From contig NC_134279.1 in assembly GCF_949628215.1 (NCBI RefSeq), forward strand, positions 59,069,766-59,133,765: a stretch of DNA of 64,000 nt, given 5' to 3'. A model generated the notes under the pieces. That model was given only the letters and a program-made list of their open reading frames with translations, was not told where the DNA came from and ran no database searches. Shown here piece by piece: positions 1-13,499 of the stretch. The stretch is from Phalacrocorax aristotelis (lineage: Eukaryota; Chordata; Aves; Suliformes; Phalacrocoracidae). Each line of letters starts with the position of its first letter. Positions within the stretch are counted from its first letter, which is position 1. Both the position numbers and the translations under genes were made by a program.

Positions 1-1223
1 ATACTAGAAAAAAAGAATTATTCTACATTTTCTTTGATAATCTTTAAATAAGCAGAAGACCCCTTACCAAAACAGATGTAGGTTGCACAAAACGTAGAGA
101 GCATTGTACAATGCCCAGCCCAGGGCAGTCACTGAAGTGACCGAAGCAGGGCGATGGCCAGTGTGTTCCAATACAGCTGAAATAACAGATTTCATGTATA
201 GGGACAAAAAATATAGGAACAAAAAAATGCAAACCACATACACCAAATACAGGCCTGCATCTCGGTGGGAACTGCAGCAGCAAGCAGCCTCATAAGCATT
301 TCCAAAATACCCTTATGGCACGACATTTCTTTAGACATGGAATATAGAAATACACAGAAGATTTTACTTCCGCGTATAATGCTGTCAAGACCAAGACTGA
401 AGACACAAAGATAAGATGTTTAAGCACCTTAACAGGAAGGGGGAAAAGTGTGCTAAAGTGTTCCTAACCAATAGCAGGAAAAGGGAGAAAAACCATGAAA
501 CCAGACAATATTGAAGATTCAGGAGTTATTTTATTAACAGTGAGGGTCACTAAGCACTGGGTGACACCACCAGGAAAAGAGGAGGGAGTCTGCATTTCCC
601 AGGGGTCTGGAAGCAAGCCCACGTCTTTTAGAAACAATATTTTCTTAAACAAAAATATGGGGGTACCTGGAGGTTTTTTAACACTGCGAGACAGGCGCCA
701 CAGCAACGTATTCTTGCCTTTAATAATTTAAGTCTATCAACTGCCACTACACACAGAAAAGGTTAGGAACAATACAGGTCCTTTCTAAAAAGAAATTCAG
801 TATTGCTGAAAAGTGAAGATACTTAGAGGCCAATCAGACAGGTTCTTAATTAGAGGGGGAGCTGCTACGACATGACATCAGTGCCGAAGGGACAGCGGCG
901 GGAGGGCACCCCCTTTCTCAGAGGACTTTGGGAGCGGAGAGGAAGGACCCAACAAGTGCCTTCACCGCACTAAGCACGACTTAAAAGCCAAGACTCGTCC
1001 CCGGCCGCTTGACACTTCACAGAGCTGCGCCCGCACCGCGCCCCTGCCCAAATCCCTGCGTGAGCAGGCGGCCGCTCCCGCCGCGGCCCCCGCCGCCCCG
1101 CGGGGATGGAGGGCGGGCCCGGGGGGCCCTGCTGGCCCCGCCGCCCCTCACCTTATCCCACAGCAACCACTGCTCGCCCGCCCGGCGGAGCGTGGCATCC
1201 CCGCCGGAGCTCCGCGCTGCCAT
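1..1223 (-). CDS. PGM2: PGM2, 5' end only (coding exon 1 plus part of intron 1)
   Basis: PGM2 is the cytosolic phosphopentomutase/phosphoglucomutase 2, an alpha-D-phosphohexomutase that interconverts ribose-1-P and ribose-5-P and also acts on glucose phosphates. Only the first 24 codons (1223 down to 1152) are in the window. They end in the family N-terminal motif QWLLWDK, matching QWLRWDK in vertebrate PGM2, and a consensus GTGAG donor follows directly at phase 0. The catalytic serine loop, metal-binding loop and sugar-binding domains would be in later exons beyond the left edge. The paralogue PGM2L1 shares the WDK motif, but the neighbouring RELL1 and C4orf19 point to PGM2. From 1151 down to 1 no further exon was recognised, so this is taken as intron 1. 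The gene is divergent from RELL1. Confidence 0.85.
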
Positions 1224-1560
1224 GCCGCCTCGATCCTCGCCGCCGCCTCGGTCGTCGCTGTGGCTGCTGCCGCCGCCGCCCCGCTCCTTCCCTCTTCCGG
1301 AGCGCGGCCGCTCCGCGCCGCTCCGCTCCGCCCACCTCCGCCCCGCCCCGCCCGCCCGGCCGGCACCGGGCCGGGGTCAGGGTCAGGGTTAGGGCCGGCG
1401 CCAGGGCCGTGCCGGGGCCGCCCCACCTCCGTCCCGCCCGCCGGGGCCGCGGCCTGGGAGCTGGGGGCGGCGCGGGGCCGGGGACGCCGTGGACGGGCGA
1501 GCAGGGGGCGGCCGGGGGGAGCCCCGGGGGGAGGCGGCCGGCAGAAACGCGGTCAATAGC
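870..1560. promoter_or_regulatory. PGM2: CpG island and TATA-less promoter of PGM2
   Basis: A dense CpG-rich block surrounds PGM2 exon 1, sharply different from the AT-rich flanks. Upstream of the minus-strand start it holds an ETS-type site (CCGGAAG on the minus strand, 1294-1300), several GC-box (SP1-type) sequences such as CCCCGCCCC near 1341, and no obvious TATA box. This is typical of a housekeeping promoter. The 5'UTR lies directly upstream of 1223 on the minus strand; the exact start site cannot be read from sequence. Four G-runs at 1373-1394 could form a G-quadruplex. Confidence 0.75.
1152..1223 (-). CDS. PGM2: PGM2 coding exon 1
   Basis: This 72-nt coding exon starts at ATG 1223-1221 and ends with GATAAG before the donor GTGAGG (1151 downward). 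It encodes 24 residues: MAARSSGGDATL at the start and GEQWLLWDK at the end. The alanine/glycine-rich head is variable in the family, while the WDK end is conserved. The start is chosen because it is the first ATG in the frame and gives the length expected for the family. Confidence 0.85.
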
Positions 1561-2444
1561 ACGGCTCGGTTGCACTTGCCCGCGCTGCTGCCTCCTCAGC
1601 CTGGCTGGCGGAAGAAAACTAACACTGTTTTCAAGAGCGTTAACTTTTCACGGACACTGGAGTAAGGCTACTCGGATTTCTTTCTGAAGTAAATATACAT
1701 GAGGGATGATCTCTGAATCATCTACTACCTACATTAGATGCATATGCGGTACCGTTACTTACTTCTGTCTATAATGTGATCATATAGAAGGGACAAAGAA
1801 CCCAAGAAAACTTTTTAGCTGTGTCTGGTTGTAGGCATCCTAACAGTGTGGGCAATCCTTCCCATAATAAAAATAGGAAGAAATAACATTCACCTGGAGG
1901 AAAAGAGGGAAACAGCCAGGAGAAATTCAGTTTCCAGCTTTCCTCCCCTGTTGCTGTATCCTGTACACTCCAGAACAAGCTGGAATTCTGCACAAGCCAA
2001 GCAGCGTGAAAGGGGCAATATATAACTGGGTTTTTTTAGTGTTTAGCCTCAAACTTCAGAACTGAATACGACATCTGTTTCTCTTTTATTTGCCCACCCA
2101 CCAGTCAACCTTAGGAAGTTCTTGATGGAAGTCATAGTCACAGCGCTCTACTTCCGCTAATTCCAGGTGAGCGTGCAGCACCCTGGCCTCCCATCACAGC
2201 CCCTTCAGAGAGATTACCCAGATGAATCCTGGATGATTCCCATTCAGTGCTGTGAGAAGTTGGCTAAGTCCATTCCCACTATTGCGGGCTGAAAGTCTTG
2301 TTCCTAAAAAGACCTTGTTCAGTATTGTGAATATATTCTTCATGTTGTCGAATGCTTGTTTACTTTTTAATACATTTTCTCTGTATTACACCCTTTCAGG
2401 TTGGAGCTGCTCATTGTCATCAGCTGAAATGTGTCACTACTGTT
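1561..2444. other. Intergenic stretch, nothing recognised
   Basis: The sequence falls from CpG-rich to ordinary AT-rich DNA. I see no exon, RNA gene or clear repeat here. Confidence 0.5.
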
Positions 2445-3360
2445 TAAAATCTATCAATGATCAGGAACAGGGGATCAAGTGCGCCCTCAGTAAGTTTGCA
2501 GATGACACCAAGTTGGGTGGGAACGTTGTTCTGCTCAAGGCTCTAAGGAGGGACCTGGACAGGCTGAATTGATGGGCCAAGGCCAAGTTTAACAAGGCCA
2601 AGTGCTGGGTCCTGCTCTTGGGTCACAACAACCCCATGCAACGCTACAGGCTTGAGGAGGAGTGGCTGGAGAGCTGCCCAGCGGAGAAGGACCTGGGGAT
2701 GCTTGTCAACAGCCAGCTGAACATGAGCCGGCGGTGTGCCCAGGTGGCCAAGAAGGCCAACAGCATCCTGGCTTGTATCACGAATAGTGTGACCAGCAGG
2801 AGCAGAGAAGTGATCATGCCCGTGTACTCAGCACTGGTGAGGCCGCACCTTGAATATTGTGCTCGGTTTTGGGCCCCTCAGTACAGGAGGGACATTGAGG
2901 TGCTGAAGCGTGTCCAGAGAAGGGCAACAAAGCTGGTGAAGGCTCTGGAGAACAAGTCTGATAAGGAGGGAGCTGGGGTTGTTTAGCCTGGAGAAGAGGA
3001 GGCTGAGGGAAGACCTTATCTCTCTCTACAATTACCTGAAAGGAGGTTGTAGTGATGCGGGGGTCGGTCTCTTCTCCGTAGTAACAAGCGATAGGACAAG
3101 ACGAAATGGCCTTAAGTTGCACCAGGGGAGGTTTAGATTGGATATTGGGAAAAATTTCTTCACAAAAAGGGCTGTTAAGCATTGGAACAGGCTGCCTGGG
3201 GAAGTGGTTGAGTCACCATCCCTGGAGGTATTTATAAGAGGTGTAGATGTGTTGCTCAGGGACATGGTTTAGTGGTGGACTTGGCAGTGCTGGGTTAACG
3301 GTTGGACTTGATGATGGTAAAGGTCTTTTCCAACCTAAACAATTCTATGATTCTATGATT
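2445..3360 (+). mobile_element. CR1 LINE fragment (3' portion, sense orientation)
   Basis: This is a 5'-truncated CR1 non-LTR retrotransposon. It begins inside the reverse transcriptase, with the catalytic FADDTKLGG motif encoded at about 2497-2523. It continues through the ORF2 C-terminus ([30 protein letters not shown] and [14 protein letters not shown] segments) and ends in the CR1 3'UTR with a repeated ATTCTATG tail at about 3341-3360. The coding frame shifts between segments and carries stops, so it is dead. It lies intergenically between PGM2 and RELL1. The 5' boundary is approximate. Confidence 0.92.
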
Positions 3361-5497
3361 TCTACATGTTATCATTTATAGATCAAACCATGTATTAATG
3401 ACATGTGTGACTGATTAGAAGAGTACTAACTGGGTGATTTTTCATAGAAATAATGACTTGTACAGATATTTGGAAATGTTTAAAAGTGCATTAATATGTT
3501 ACCGGAATGCATATGAACAACAGAAATGCTACACATTACTTGCAACAATGTTAATTAATATCCTTCTGCACTACTGATTAGTAAAAAACAACAGTTAAGA
3601 TACCTTTCTGGAAAAACTCTGAGATGAAAGATCAGTGGAAATTAAGAGTCATGAAAGCAAACAAAAATACTTTCTTTGGCTGCTGTTGGAATGATCTGTC
3701 TTCTCTCCTCTAGTCCTTTGGTAATGATCCTTCAGCTGCAGCTCCTCTGGCCTTTGCATCTCTCTGGCTGGACACAGATCTGCACCCAGCTGCAAAATAA
3801 AATTGGTAACTGAATACACTCAGTAAAATTGATTGTGTTGCTCTTGCCAGAATTAAAAACTACACCGGTACGGCATTGGTTGAATAATTGTTATAGCTTA
3901 TAGCATAGTGTCTTCAAGAGAAGCCTGAGTTGCCAAGCCATTGCTGTGTCTAAACAGTTCCTGTAACTTAGTCAGGTTTTGGCTTGAATCTCCTGAAGAT
4001 GCCATGATAAGCCCCTTCAGCCAGTTTGATTTCTTCTAACTTTTTGGGCAGTAGTCCAGAGAACATTGAACTGTCTCTCTTGCATAACAAGATACCTGGC
4101 ACCAGCCTTCCAAAGTATGAAGGGGATCAGTGGTCTGATTGCTGTGGAGTTTCAGGGACAGGTCCTTGCTGTTCAGGAGCTCTACCCTACATTTTGTCAA
4201 CCTCTGTCTGAATCTGAGCTAGACCAGGTGCTCCAGAACTGCAGAGGGAGCTATAGGGAGTGATTGGCATTTCCCTGCTCAACTCCGCAGTACAGGCCAA
4301 GGCCAAGGCCAAGGTAAATCCCTGGGTATGGTATACATGCGGAGTATGTATCGCAGGCATACTGAGGCTGCTGAGTGATGTGAGGTCACTGCAAAGGTGG
4401 CATACAGGAGAAGGAGCAGACACCCTGGAGCCAGCAGGGGAACTTGCCAGCGCTGCCAAGCCCTGAATCTGAACTCCTGTGAGGGATAGTTATCTGGGCA
4501 CTTTCCAACAGTGTTTCAGTAGGAACAATCTGAGCATCCCCTTTGTCCCGTGTTTAAAGGATGAGGCAAACAAGGAAGGGGCTACCCTTGTGGAAATGTC
4601 ATTGAACTTCTGCCATGTTTCTCAAAGGCAGGAAAGAATTAACCACAGAAAAAAAACAGCATTTGCATAAGTGAAGAACAATATAGCCACTAAGACATTG
4701 ACTTTGCAAAGCACTCTGGCAAAGTATCACCATTGACTCAACAGAAGGAGTGGTGCAGACAGGAACAGGTCCATGCAGCATCTCCTTTTTCTCCTAAGTG
4801 CCTCAGGTTGACTGTAAATCAAACATATTTTCTTCAAGATGGAGGAAAATGGTCACCAGGATCCATCACATAGCGTAGGCTCAGCTGTGTCACTGAAAAC
4901 CTGTTTGAAAGTCCTCATCTAATACCTTCTGGGACTGCTCTGAACTGGCCAGAACCACGCAACTTGCAAAGTACCACAGTCCTAAAAACTGCATGATCTA
5001 ATGGTACTAAAAGAAGCTGGAAAAGGAAGAACAGCCAACTGCTGCCTGCAGTTGCTCCTGTGATTAACATAATTTTTATGCAACCAATACACTGAAATCA
5101 ATTCAAAATACCAGACAATCTAACAATTAGATCCTTCCTAGTGATTCTTCCAGGAAGAGAATTTCCAAGAAAGAATTAGAAAAGCAATAGTATTTCGTGA
5201 GAAGCCCTAGATACTGGGTTGGAGAAAAGTTCTATTTGTTTGACCACAGATCAAAAACCAGATAAAACTGAGTTATCAAGGATGGAGTCTTTTTCATTTC
5301 TTTTCTCCAGCTGTTACCCAAACCAACTGAAGTTAGTAAAATACAAAACAAAAAATAAAAACCACACAATAAAACAAGTAAATTTGTTAACTTTATACTC
5401 TTTCAGGGAACTTCAAACACTGTAGCTGATTTTACTTGAATCTTCTCCAAAACATGGAAACATTATTAAATTCAAGTAAATGCTGGAATTTCAGAGT

Positions 5498-5532
5498 GGG
5501 GTACTTTGTGGGGTACTTTGTAGGGTACTTAG
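5498..5532. repeat. Short tandem repeat, 12-bp unit, about 3 copies
   Basis: The unit GGGGTACTTTGT is repeated twice almost exactly, followed by a degenerate third copy. It lies in intergenic DNA with no visible function. Confidence 0.7.
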
Positions 5533-8500
5533 GGCATCCCTCTGAAAATTTCAAGGTATTTTATTAGTTTTCACCTTCATCACTAGCTTGAAATACCACT
5601 GGGAGGCAGAAAAGAAGAAAGCTTTGACTCTATAGCACAGATTGACTGGCAAACTGTGGTGCATGTTGCACGTTTCAAAAAGCACATATAGCACTCACAA
5701 GAGGATGTTGTCTTAAATAAAGAACTGTTCTTGTAACCCAGTGAGAGGGGAGGCAGAAGCAGGGGAAGAGAAGGAAGGATGTAGCGCAGATTGTATTCCT
5801 GGCTTGAATTTTAGTATTTGTTCTCCACTTCTGTGGTCTACCAGCTAACCCAAGGATGTGTCATGTTATTTTACGTTTCCTCTTGGAAATTTTTTCTCCA
5901 TTGTTTATTGTAAGCCTCTTGTTCACAACTGAGTCTTTTCTCATTTCCACTGGCATAAACTCCTGACCTCTGGCAGGCAGGTGGATCTCGCATCCTGTGG
6001 CAGCTGAACTACTGAAATGTGCTTTTTCTGTCTTGTTCTAGACAGCACCCAGTTTCCAGGTTCAAGGACGAATTAACTTACGTTTGTTCAACAGACTGGA
6101 CAAAGTTAGAGCTAATGCCAGTTCTTTTCAAGTATATTTTGGATTGCTGCCCTTCTCTTAGATGTTGCTTCACTTTTAAAGCCTAAAAATGTAATTTTAA
6201 TTGCAAAATAAAATTAATCTAATAAATACATGATCTTGAACCCCTCCCTTACGCAAATGATTCAAATTATGCTGTGACTGAAATATTTAAGGATTTGGTT
6301 TCACAGAATTAGAGTAATATGCACATATTTTTTGGCCCAATTCCTTTACGAAAGAAGTGATGGGGTATACTATTTTTATATATGTTCTTTGATTCTATTT
6401 GTAACTGTAATTAAACTTTTTTCCCTCATTAGGTAGATTTCTGGATACCTAGGCAGACTTACTAAGCCTACAACTTGATTTGGACAAAACAGTGCTGCCT
6501 GTTACAGAAATGGGGTTGAGAGTGATTCTGACAGTTCTTTTGTCCTAAGTTACGGAAAGGTTTCCTTAACCAGTATTAGTTATCCAGAGTAGAAGTAAAA
6601 AAATCTAAAGTGGCCACAGCATAAATATACTGGATAGATATTTGCCTTAACAACAATAAGTAGTGAGGATTATAGACAAGCTTCCCAAAAAAGTTAAGCT
6701 TCTAAATCAAAATTTAGACGTCTAAGTTGTTTCTCGAAAGCACCGAACCTGCAGCAGTTCCCATTGAGTGCTCAGGCTTGTAAACACATGACTGAGAGGC
6801 ATGATGGCAGTATCAAGGGGGAAAGCAGTTGCTTTAAAAAACCTGGCACAGTCTGCTCTTGTAATATACAGTTACATTCCACAGTTTACACCACCAAAAC
6901 TGAGCTCACATGCAAAAGATTTATCTGATGTTCCACTGCTGGAGGAAACAGGATCGAAAATAGGGAAAGTTGGTAGCTTCACTTTTGTGCTAGAAAGCTG
7001 CTCTATGAAGAAGGTTACACTAAATGCCTTACCTTGCTTTTCCTAAATAAACAAAAAAAAACTGCAATTAAGGAACTAATTTAAAAGAGGTAAACTCTTA
7101 CTAATGCAAATTATTTACTCTAGGTAGAGGAGATAAAGCATATCTTACTGAAACCATACAAGCACTAAATGAAAGCCTATACTGAGAAATTTATATAGCA
7201 GGTCTTAAAATGGCCTCAAACAACTTGGAGATTGAACTACAGTTTGCTTTTTGAACAGCTGCATTTTTAAACTTCAAAAAGTTTTGGTTAAAATGTAACA
7301 GAGTAGTTAAAAAACTTAACAAGGTTCTCCAAAAGCTTTTATTATTTCAGTATTCACATCACGATTTGATAGGAAAAGGATGCCCTCTCTTGGTCATAGC
7401 AGAAATAATTACAGGTATGATCTTGCTATGGTAGTTGAGATAGAATTGCATTCCCTGTGTCCTGCCTTGTCAAAAATCCCCATTTCTGCCAGATAGCAAT
7501 TGTTTGATAATTTAGTGCTAGTCTTTTTGTAATTTGGAGGCAGGAGTTTCCCTCTGCTTGTCTTTAGAATTGTGCAATAGATAACAAATGTCAGTGAATA
7601 AAAAATACTTGCACTGTTCCTCACGCTGCTACAATATTCCTGTTTCCATGACGCTCCATTATCAAGGAATGAAAAGAAATACTGACAACATAATGGGAGC
7701 TCCATGCATTTGGAAAATGACCGTCTTTCCTGTATCTCATTTTTACATAAAACTTTAAGTTGAAGTTGTATTCAACTAAATTTTACTTTCTGAAGTCCCA
7801 TTGTTAATATATAGAAAACTTAAGTAAATTATTATAGTAATACACTTTACTAAAGACACTGAAACGCCACTATGGGCCTAGGGGGTTTGTTTTGCTTTCT
7901 ATCTTCTGTGAGCAAATTGTTGAAAGGAATTAATGTTGCCACCCCTGAGAACACTTTGCTTCTGTAACCATTCCTGTATTAGTAATTTTTTCTGGAGTCA
8001 TGTGCTTGCTTGGTAAATGCAAATATCTCACCAGGTATTTGGCTCGATGCCTTCACTACTTTAGAAATTGTTTGGAGATTGTATTTCTGATTAGCATAAT
8101 TATGCTCATTTTTATTCTTGGTTTGCTTGCCAAATACTCAGTCTCAAACTTCCTGCTTGTTCGTATTTTGTAGGCAATAGGTTAGTCATAGTCTGCTTGT
8201 TTTTCACGGAAAGATTGCAAAGATGCATGATCAAAAGAAGTAGTACTATATTGTCCGGCAATTCTACCCCATGTCCTAAAATGGGAGTGCACTGAAAAGG
8301 TTTCAACATGTTTGATTTAAACTATAGTTTCTGTCTTACATAACAAGAACAGCTTCATAAGATCACAAATGGTAATTAACTCTTTGCAAATATGCTGAAA
8401 TGATTCATATTTGTTCCCTCCAGCACAATTATCTGATACCAGTAAGAGACATTTCTGCCTTTTTCAGGGATGTGTGACCACTATTCAGAGTTTGAAGTAT

Positions 8501-9481
8501 AGTTAGATCTATATTAGGAATTGATAGTTCATAATGTAGTGCTTCGGATCATATAGTAACCAAACCTGAAAAAGACTAGCCAAAAAAAAGTACAAAAGCT
8601 TTACTCTTGAGGAAGGAAAGCACTCCTTACACAAAAAACATACTTGCAGATAGAGATGGGAAGCTTGCAGTTTGTTTGAAGCTTCTTAGGAAAATATGGT
8701 GTGATACAAAACCAGCACGGTAGCAACCCTTCAGTACAAGCTCTGCAAAGGGGGTGTTATTATCGATTCTGAAGAACTATCTTTCCATTCCTAGTTCTGT
8801 TAAAATCAGATTTATCCTCAGAATATCTGCTTGGGTCTGAAGCAACATTAACTTTCCATTTAGCAGATGTATCTCTCTGAAAAAAGAGGAAAGTTTTATT
8901 AAAGTGACAAGGCTGTTAGAAGACAGAATCACAGTATTAAGTAACATTTAAAACCAAATTAAGTAATATATAGTTTACACTTATGGGCACAAATTTAAAG
9001 CTTCCATTTGTCCACAAACAAGCTCCAAATAACTCAAGACAGCACTACTTGAGGAGGCATTTATCTCCACGCCTATGGTCAGCAAAGATGGCTTGGTGGC
9101 TCTACAGCACATTCACTCTTGACATGGAAGACCCCAAATCTGGTGACCATGTAGACAGGCTACAATTGCCATTCAAACCCTCTTTGGTGAATGAACTCTA
9201 GGTATTCTGCACCGATGATGGACAGAGTAAAGTTTCATGTAGGTGCCAGCTGATGAAAGGACTATATTGAATGATGAAGTTTTAACACTACATTCAGAAA
9301 CCTGTTCTTTATTACAGCACTCGATTGTTACTTTATTGTACCTACTGCTGGTGTATTGTAATACAATATTTTTGTAGAGGAAACTGTACAATTTCCTCTA
9401 CAGATGTAAATGTTTGCTGGAACAAAGTCTTCCTGACAAAAACACCATTAAAGAATTCTCAAGCATTTCAGTGTCCTTAAG

Positions 9482-9559
9482 ATGAGATAATGTTTTTCTA
9501 TTTAAAGACTTGCTTTAAATATGAGATAATAATTTTCTGTTTAAAGACTTGCTTTAAAG
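9482..9559. repeat. Tandem duplication, two 39-bp copies
   Basis: Two head-to-tail copies (9482-9520 and 9521-9559) share ATGAGATAAT at the start and TTAAAGACTTGCTTTAAA at the end, with a handful of mismatches in the middle. Each copy contains the small palindrome TTTAAAGnnnnGCTTTAAA-like. It looks like a moderately recent local duplication. Confidence 0.8.
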
Positions 9560-11052
9560 CAATAATCTGTTTTATAAATAAAAGATTTGTAAGTATGAAG
9601 CAAACTGGAAGAATAAGTCCCCTATATAGCAAAGCCATACCTGCTCATACCATCAGTGCAGGCAAGCAGAGAATCACTCACATCTTTCTTTTCATGAAGC
9701 AGCAGCATGTGAGCTCAGTCACATACCAGATCAGCTGTCAGCAAGAAGACTTACCAAATATGCTATTCTAAATTCTTAGTTGAAACAATTAAACACAGCA
9801 TGCAGCTCATGGTCTAAAAACAAAGCAGATATAAATACACACAGAGACACAAGTCACTCAGTTCCCCGTACTACAAATTTTGAATCATGCCGTAGCTGCA
9901 GTTTTCTCAGCACATCCCAAAATGTGTGGCACAAATTTTGGGTGTTTTCCTTTTACATATGTATCCGCTTATTTTCTCCCCCTCTCTGTATTGTGTGAGA
10001 AACTTCTACTACTGTTAGCATATGTTGCAGCAAATTTAAACAGCGCTAAAAGTTTTATACACAGCAATAGATTGCTGTAAAAATGTAAAAATGTAAAAAC
10101 AGTAAAAATGTTGGGTATTTCAGTATCTTTTGAAACTAGGCTTGCAATCTTTTAAAAAAGAGATGCATCTTTCTTCAGAGTATTTTCTCAGCTTTCTTGT
10201 TAAATATTGCAGTTTTATGAAACTTTCTGATTTAAGCATTCAAAAAAAAGAAGTCAGCTTCAGTATTTTCACAGGAAATTAGATAAATATTTGTGGCAAA
10301 AGTGGGAAATAAAACTGCAAGGAAATAAAACACTTTTCTTTCTGCACTTCTACAATATGCATGTTCTCTCTCTGGGTAAGGGGGTGCTCCTGCGCCCAGG
10401 GGTGCTTATGGGTCCTCCCACCTCCATCTCCTACCTCTGCCTCATGTCTGACCTCCTCTACAAGCTGCCCAGGAAGCCAGCAGGATGTATGGCCACCAGA
10501 TGCAGAGATGAAGGTTTCCACCCATCTCATGAGCTGATCTAGTCCTCTGACAGGCTAAGAAAGCACCAGAAGTAGTTGTGAGGAAGGAGACTTTTTATTA
10601 AAAAAACCCAGCTTTTAGATGGATTTCACCACTTGGCAAGCAGAAGAGGCTCTCTCCATTCTCAAAAGCAAAAACCATCTTCTATAAACAAGTATAGAAT
10701 AATGTGAAGAATATCAGTTGTCCTACATCTCCCATTAATGATTTTGTGTAATGAAAAAAAAGGACCAGTGTAAGATTTCTGGATCACATTTTTCTGACCT
10801 AAAGGTGGAGATTTTTCTTGATTGGTAAAGCAACAATTTACATTGAAGACAAAATTCAGTGACAGCCGTCACACTTCTCAAGATACCTGAAATATCTTCA
10901 TTTTTTTGCTCATTACAGAAAAATTTTGATTGGAGCCCTAGATAAACTAAATTTAAGGCGACACCTCTGATTCTTTTGGCTTAGAAACTTATTCTGATGT
11001 GAACCTGATGCTGATTTTGAAGATAGCAAAGCACATGTATTTGAAGTGCTGT

Positions 11053-11078
11053 GAGAATTACAATTACAATTACAATTA
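11053..11078. repeat. (ATTACA)n microsatellite
   Basis: About four hexamer units of ATTACA lie in intergenic DNA. Confidence 0.75.
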
Positions 11079-13390
11079 ACTAAGTTTGCAGGGTGGCAGT
11101 GGATAAAAGAGGGGCTTTCAAACATAAAATGCCTTCTTTCCTCCATGACTCCGAAGTGACTTGAGATTAAATTTTGCTTTATGTTGCCTAAACATCCAGG
11201 AAATGAAAGTTTACCAGCTAAATTCTAACGAAGTGACTTATTTTTAGTTGACAGAAGCTCGCCAGAGAAACAATGAGCCATGATTTCCATTTTGTATTTA
11301 CTGTAAGACTTATGAGCTATTTAGGATCTCTCTGGGTTGCTGTGATGGCTTAAATGTTCTCAGCAGGTCAGCCAGTACTGAGGAACCAAATACAATGTCA
11401 ACATCGCTGTTAAACACATGGAGAAGTTTTAACTGTCAAAGGAAGATGCATTGACCATAGCACAAACAAGCAAACTAAAAAACCGTCTCCATCAGTATTT
11501 GGAATATTTACAGGTTATCTGACCAGACAGACTAATATAAACATACAAAAGTCAGAAAACAGAAAAAGAGGAAAGACAAAAGGACTGAATGAGACAAAAT
11601 ACCAGGTCTCAGTAGGGCAGTTCTCCACAGAATTCTTTACCATATATGGGTTTTCTGGTAATCATCCACTGGAAGTATTACAGCCCTTTTAACACAGAAA
11701 CAGTCAGCAATATTGCTTTTACTTATCTGTACAATGGGGGGGAAAAACCCAAGAATGCACAAAGGAGCAAAGGTAATCCCTCTCCCCACCATACTCACCA
11801 CCCTAAGTTAACCTGAAACACTACTATCTCCCCTTGAAAAGGCTTGCAACCAGCTATCTGCATGACACCAAAGGATCACATGCCAATGTTTTCTCAGCTG
11901 ATTAAACCACAAGCTCTTGGCGTGGCTATATTGGAGCTGGTAACCTTTTTGGCTGCTAAAATAGATCTGTGTTCCTATTTTAAGGTGCAGAGCTCCTTGC
12001 TCTGCAATGCTCAGCTGAACTGATCTTGACACCTAGCCTTATTTATGTGCTGCCTACTTTAGGAAGCAGCTGCGGACTTTGTGACTAGGAAGTGCATCAG
12101 AGTCAGATGTCCTCTGCAAGAGTCAGAGCTTTGTCAGGCTCTTTCAAAAGTCACAACCTAAACCAGTTAGTGGTTTTATGAAGAAGCAAACATGCAGTTG
12201 GCATCTCCCCTCCTTTGCTGAAGCAGAATGTCCTATTTCAGAAAACCCTTCATTTCACTCAGTCTCTCCCAAGTTTTGTTCTCATCCATTCTCATGGGCT
12301 CCCTCAAACACTGTAATGTTGCTTCCACATCAGCTTTAGCAATGATGACCACTGACAGTGTGCCAATTAATCAGCTCATGCTCCCCTTCCTGTTACTCTG
12401 ATCACGTCTCTATTCTTTTTCCAGCTCTGATACTATCAGCGGCCCCATAAGAATCAGCAAAAATTATCTGTATAATTTGTCTCCTAACAGCAAAATATAA
12501 TTCAAACTATTGTTTACTCTTCTGCTAGACTTCTGCTGCTTTTCGGTTATAAATCGCATGAAAGGCAGAGTAAAAAGCTGTGTTACTTTTAACCACAAAT
12601 GTGAATCTACGGCCAACACCACTTCACTAGCATCTTAGACTCTAACTGATGCTCCAGTTGCTCGGGGCTGCCCAAAGGGCCAGTTCTCCTCCTACATCCA
12701 AGCCCTCCTGCAACCCATGGCAACCAGTCTGGCAGAAAGACAGGAGGAAGAGCTGAGAGGGAAGCAGCATAAAGTACTAACACTAAATTGACAGGCTGTT
12801 GCTATGTGATGGTATTTTCTCTCTCCAGATCTTACACCACTATTTGAGTTAGACTTTTGTTTTGAAAAGGGGTATTTCGTATTTCAAAGGGGGAAAAAAT
12901 CCTCTTTTCAGAGTTCCTTACAGTGGGGAGTTAAGGAAAGGATCTGACCTTACACAGCAGCACTGTTTTGATTTGGCTCACACACTAGTGGGGTATATGG
13001 ACAAACACCACTGGAAAAAATGCCTTTGATTTTTTTCAGTCAAAATATTTTGAACTGAACGAATGTGAAAATATTCAACAGGACATTATTACCTTCACCA
13101 TAGGATGTCAGTAGCTGAGACAAGATTACATTTTATAAACATCAGGTGGAAATCCTGATTATGGCTACTATTTGTAGTGTGCTATCACCAGAAGGACATA
13201 TTTGGAGATACGAGGCCTTTTGTTGACTTAACACTCTTGAGGGATGCTATGGAATAATTTAGGTGTTTACTTCAGGAGGCTGAAAAAAGGACAAATGAAT
13301 CCTTAGAAAAAAACTCCCTAGCACCGTCTACTACTTACATGTTCCCTGTGAAGTGATTTAAGAATCTAGGATTTTTACCTAACATAATTC

Positions 13391-13499
13391 TAGGCAATAA
13401 TATTTCTCTATAATATATTATACTTTATACATGTGATAGATATATATATATTATATCATACAGATATTATAGAGAGATATAAAATATTATATCTGCCTA
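13391..13499. repeat. AT-rich imperfect inverted repeat
   Basis: The left arm at 13391-13416 starts TAGGCAATAATATTTC and is matched, inverted, by the right arm at about 13464-13499, which ends ATATCTGCCTA. The arms pair through ATATTATAGAGA and TGCCTA, with an AT-dinucleotide-rich loop between them. It could be a MITE-like relic or simply a hairpin-prone AT-rich tract; no clear target-site duplication was seen. Confidence 0.5.

Noticed and set aside
1009-1687. Several long plus- and minus-strand frames around PGM2 exon 1
   Set aside because: CpG-island composition artefacts. Only the 24-codon segment ending WDK with a splice donor matches a known protein.
4026-4466. Moderately GC-rich open stretch with GGCCAA repeats, considered as an exon or LTR
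   Set aside because: No splice-site pairing, no protein similarity, no terminal repeats. Only a short (GGCCAA)n run near 4299-4316 is clear.
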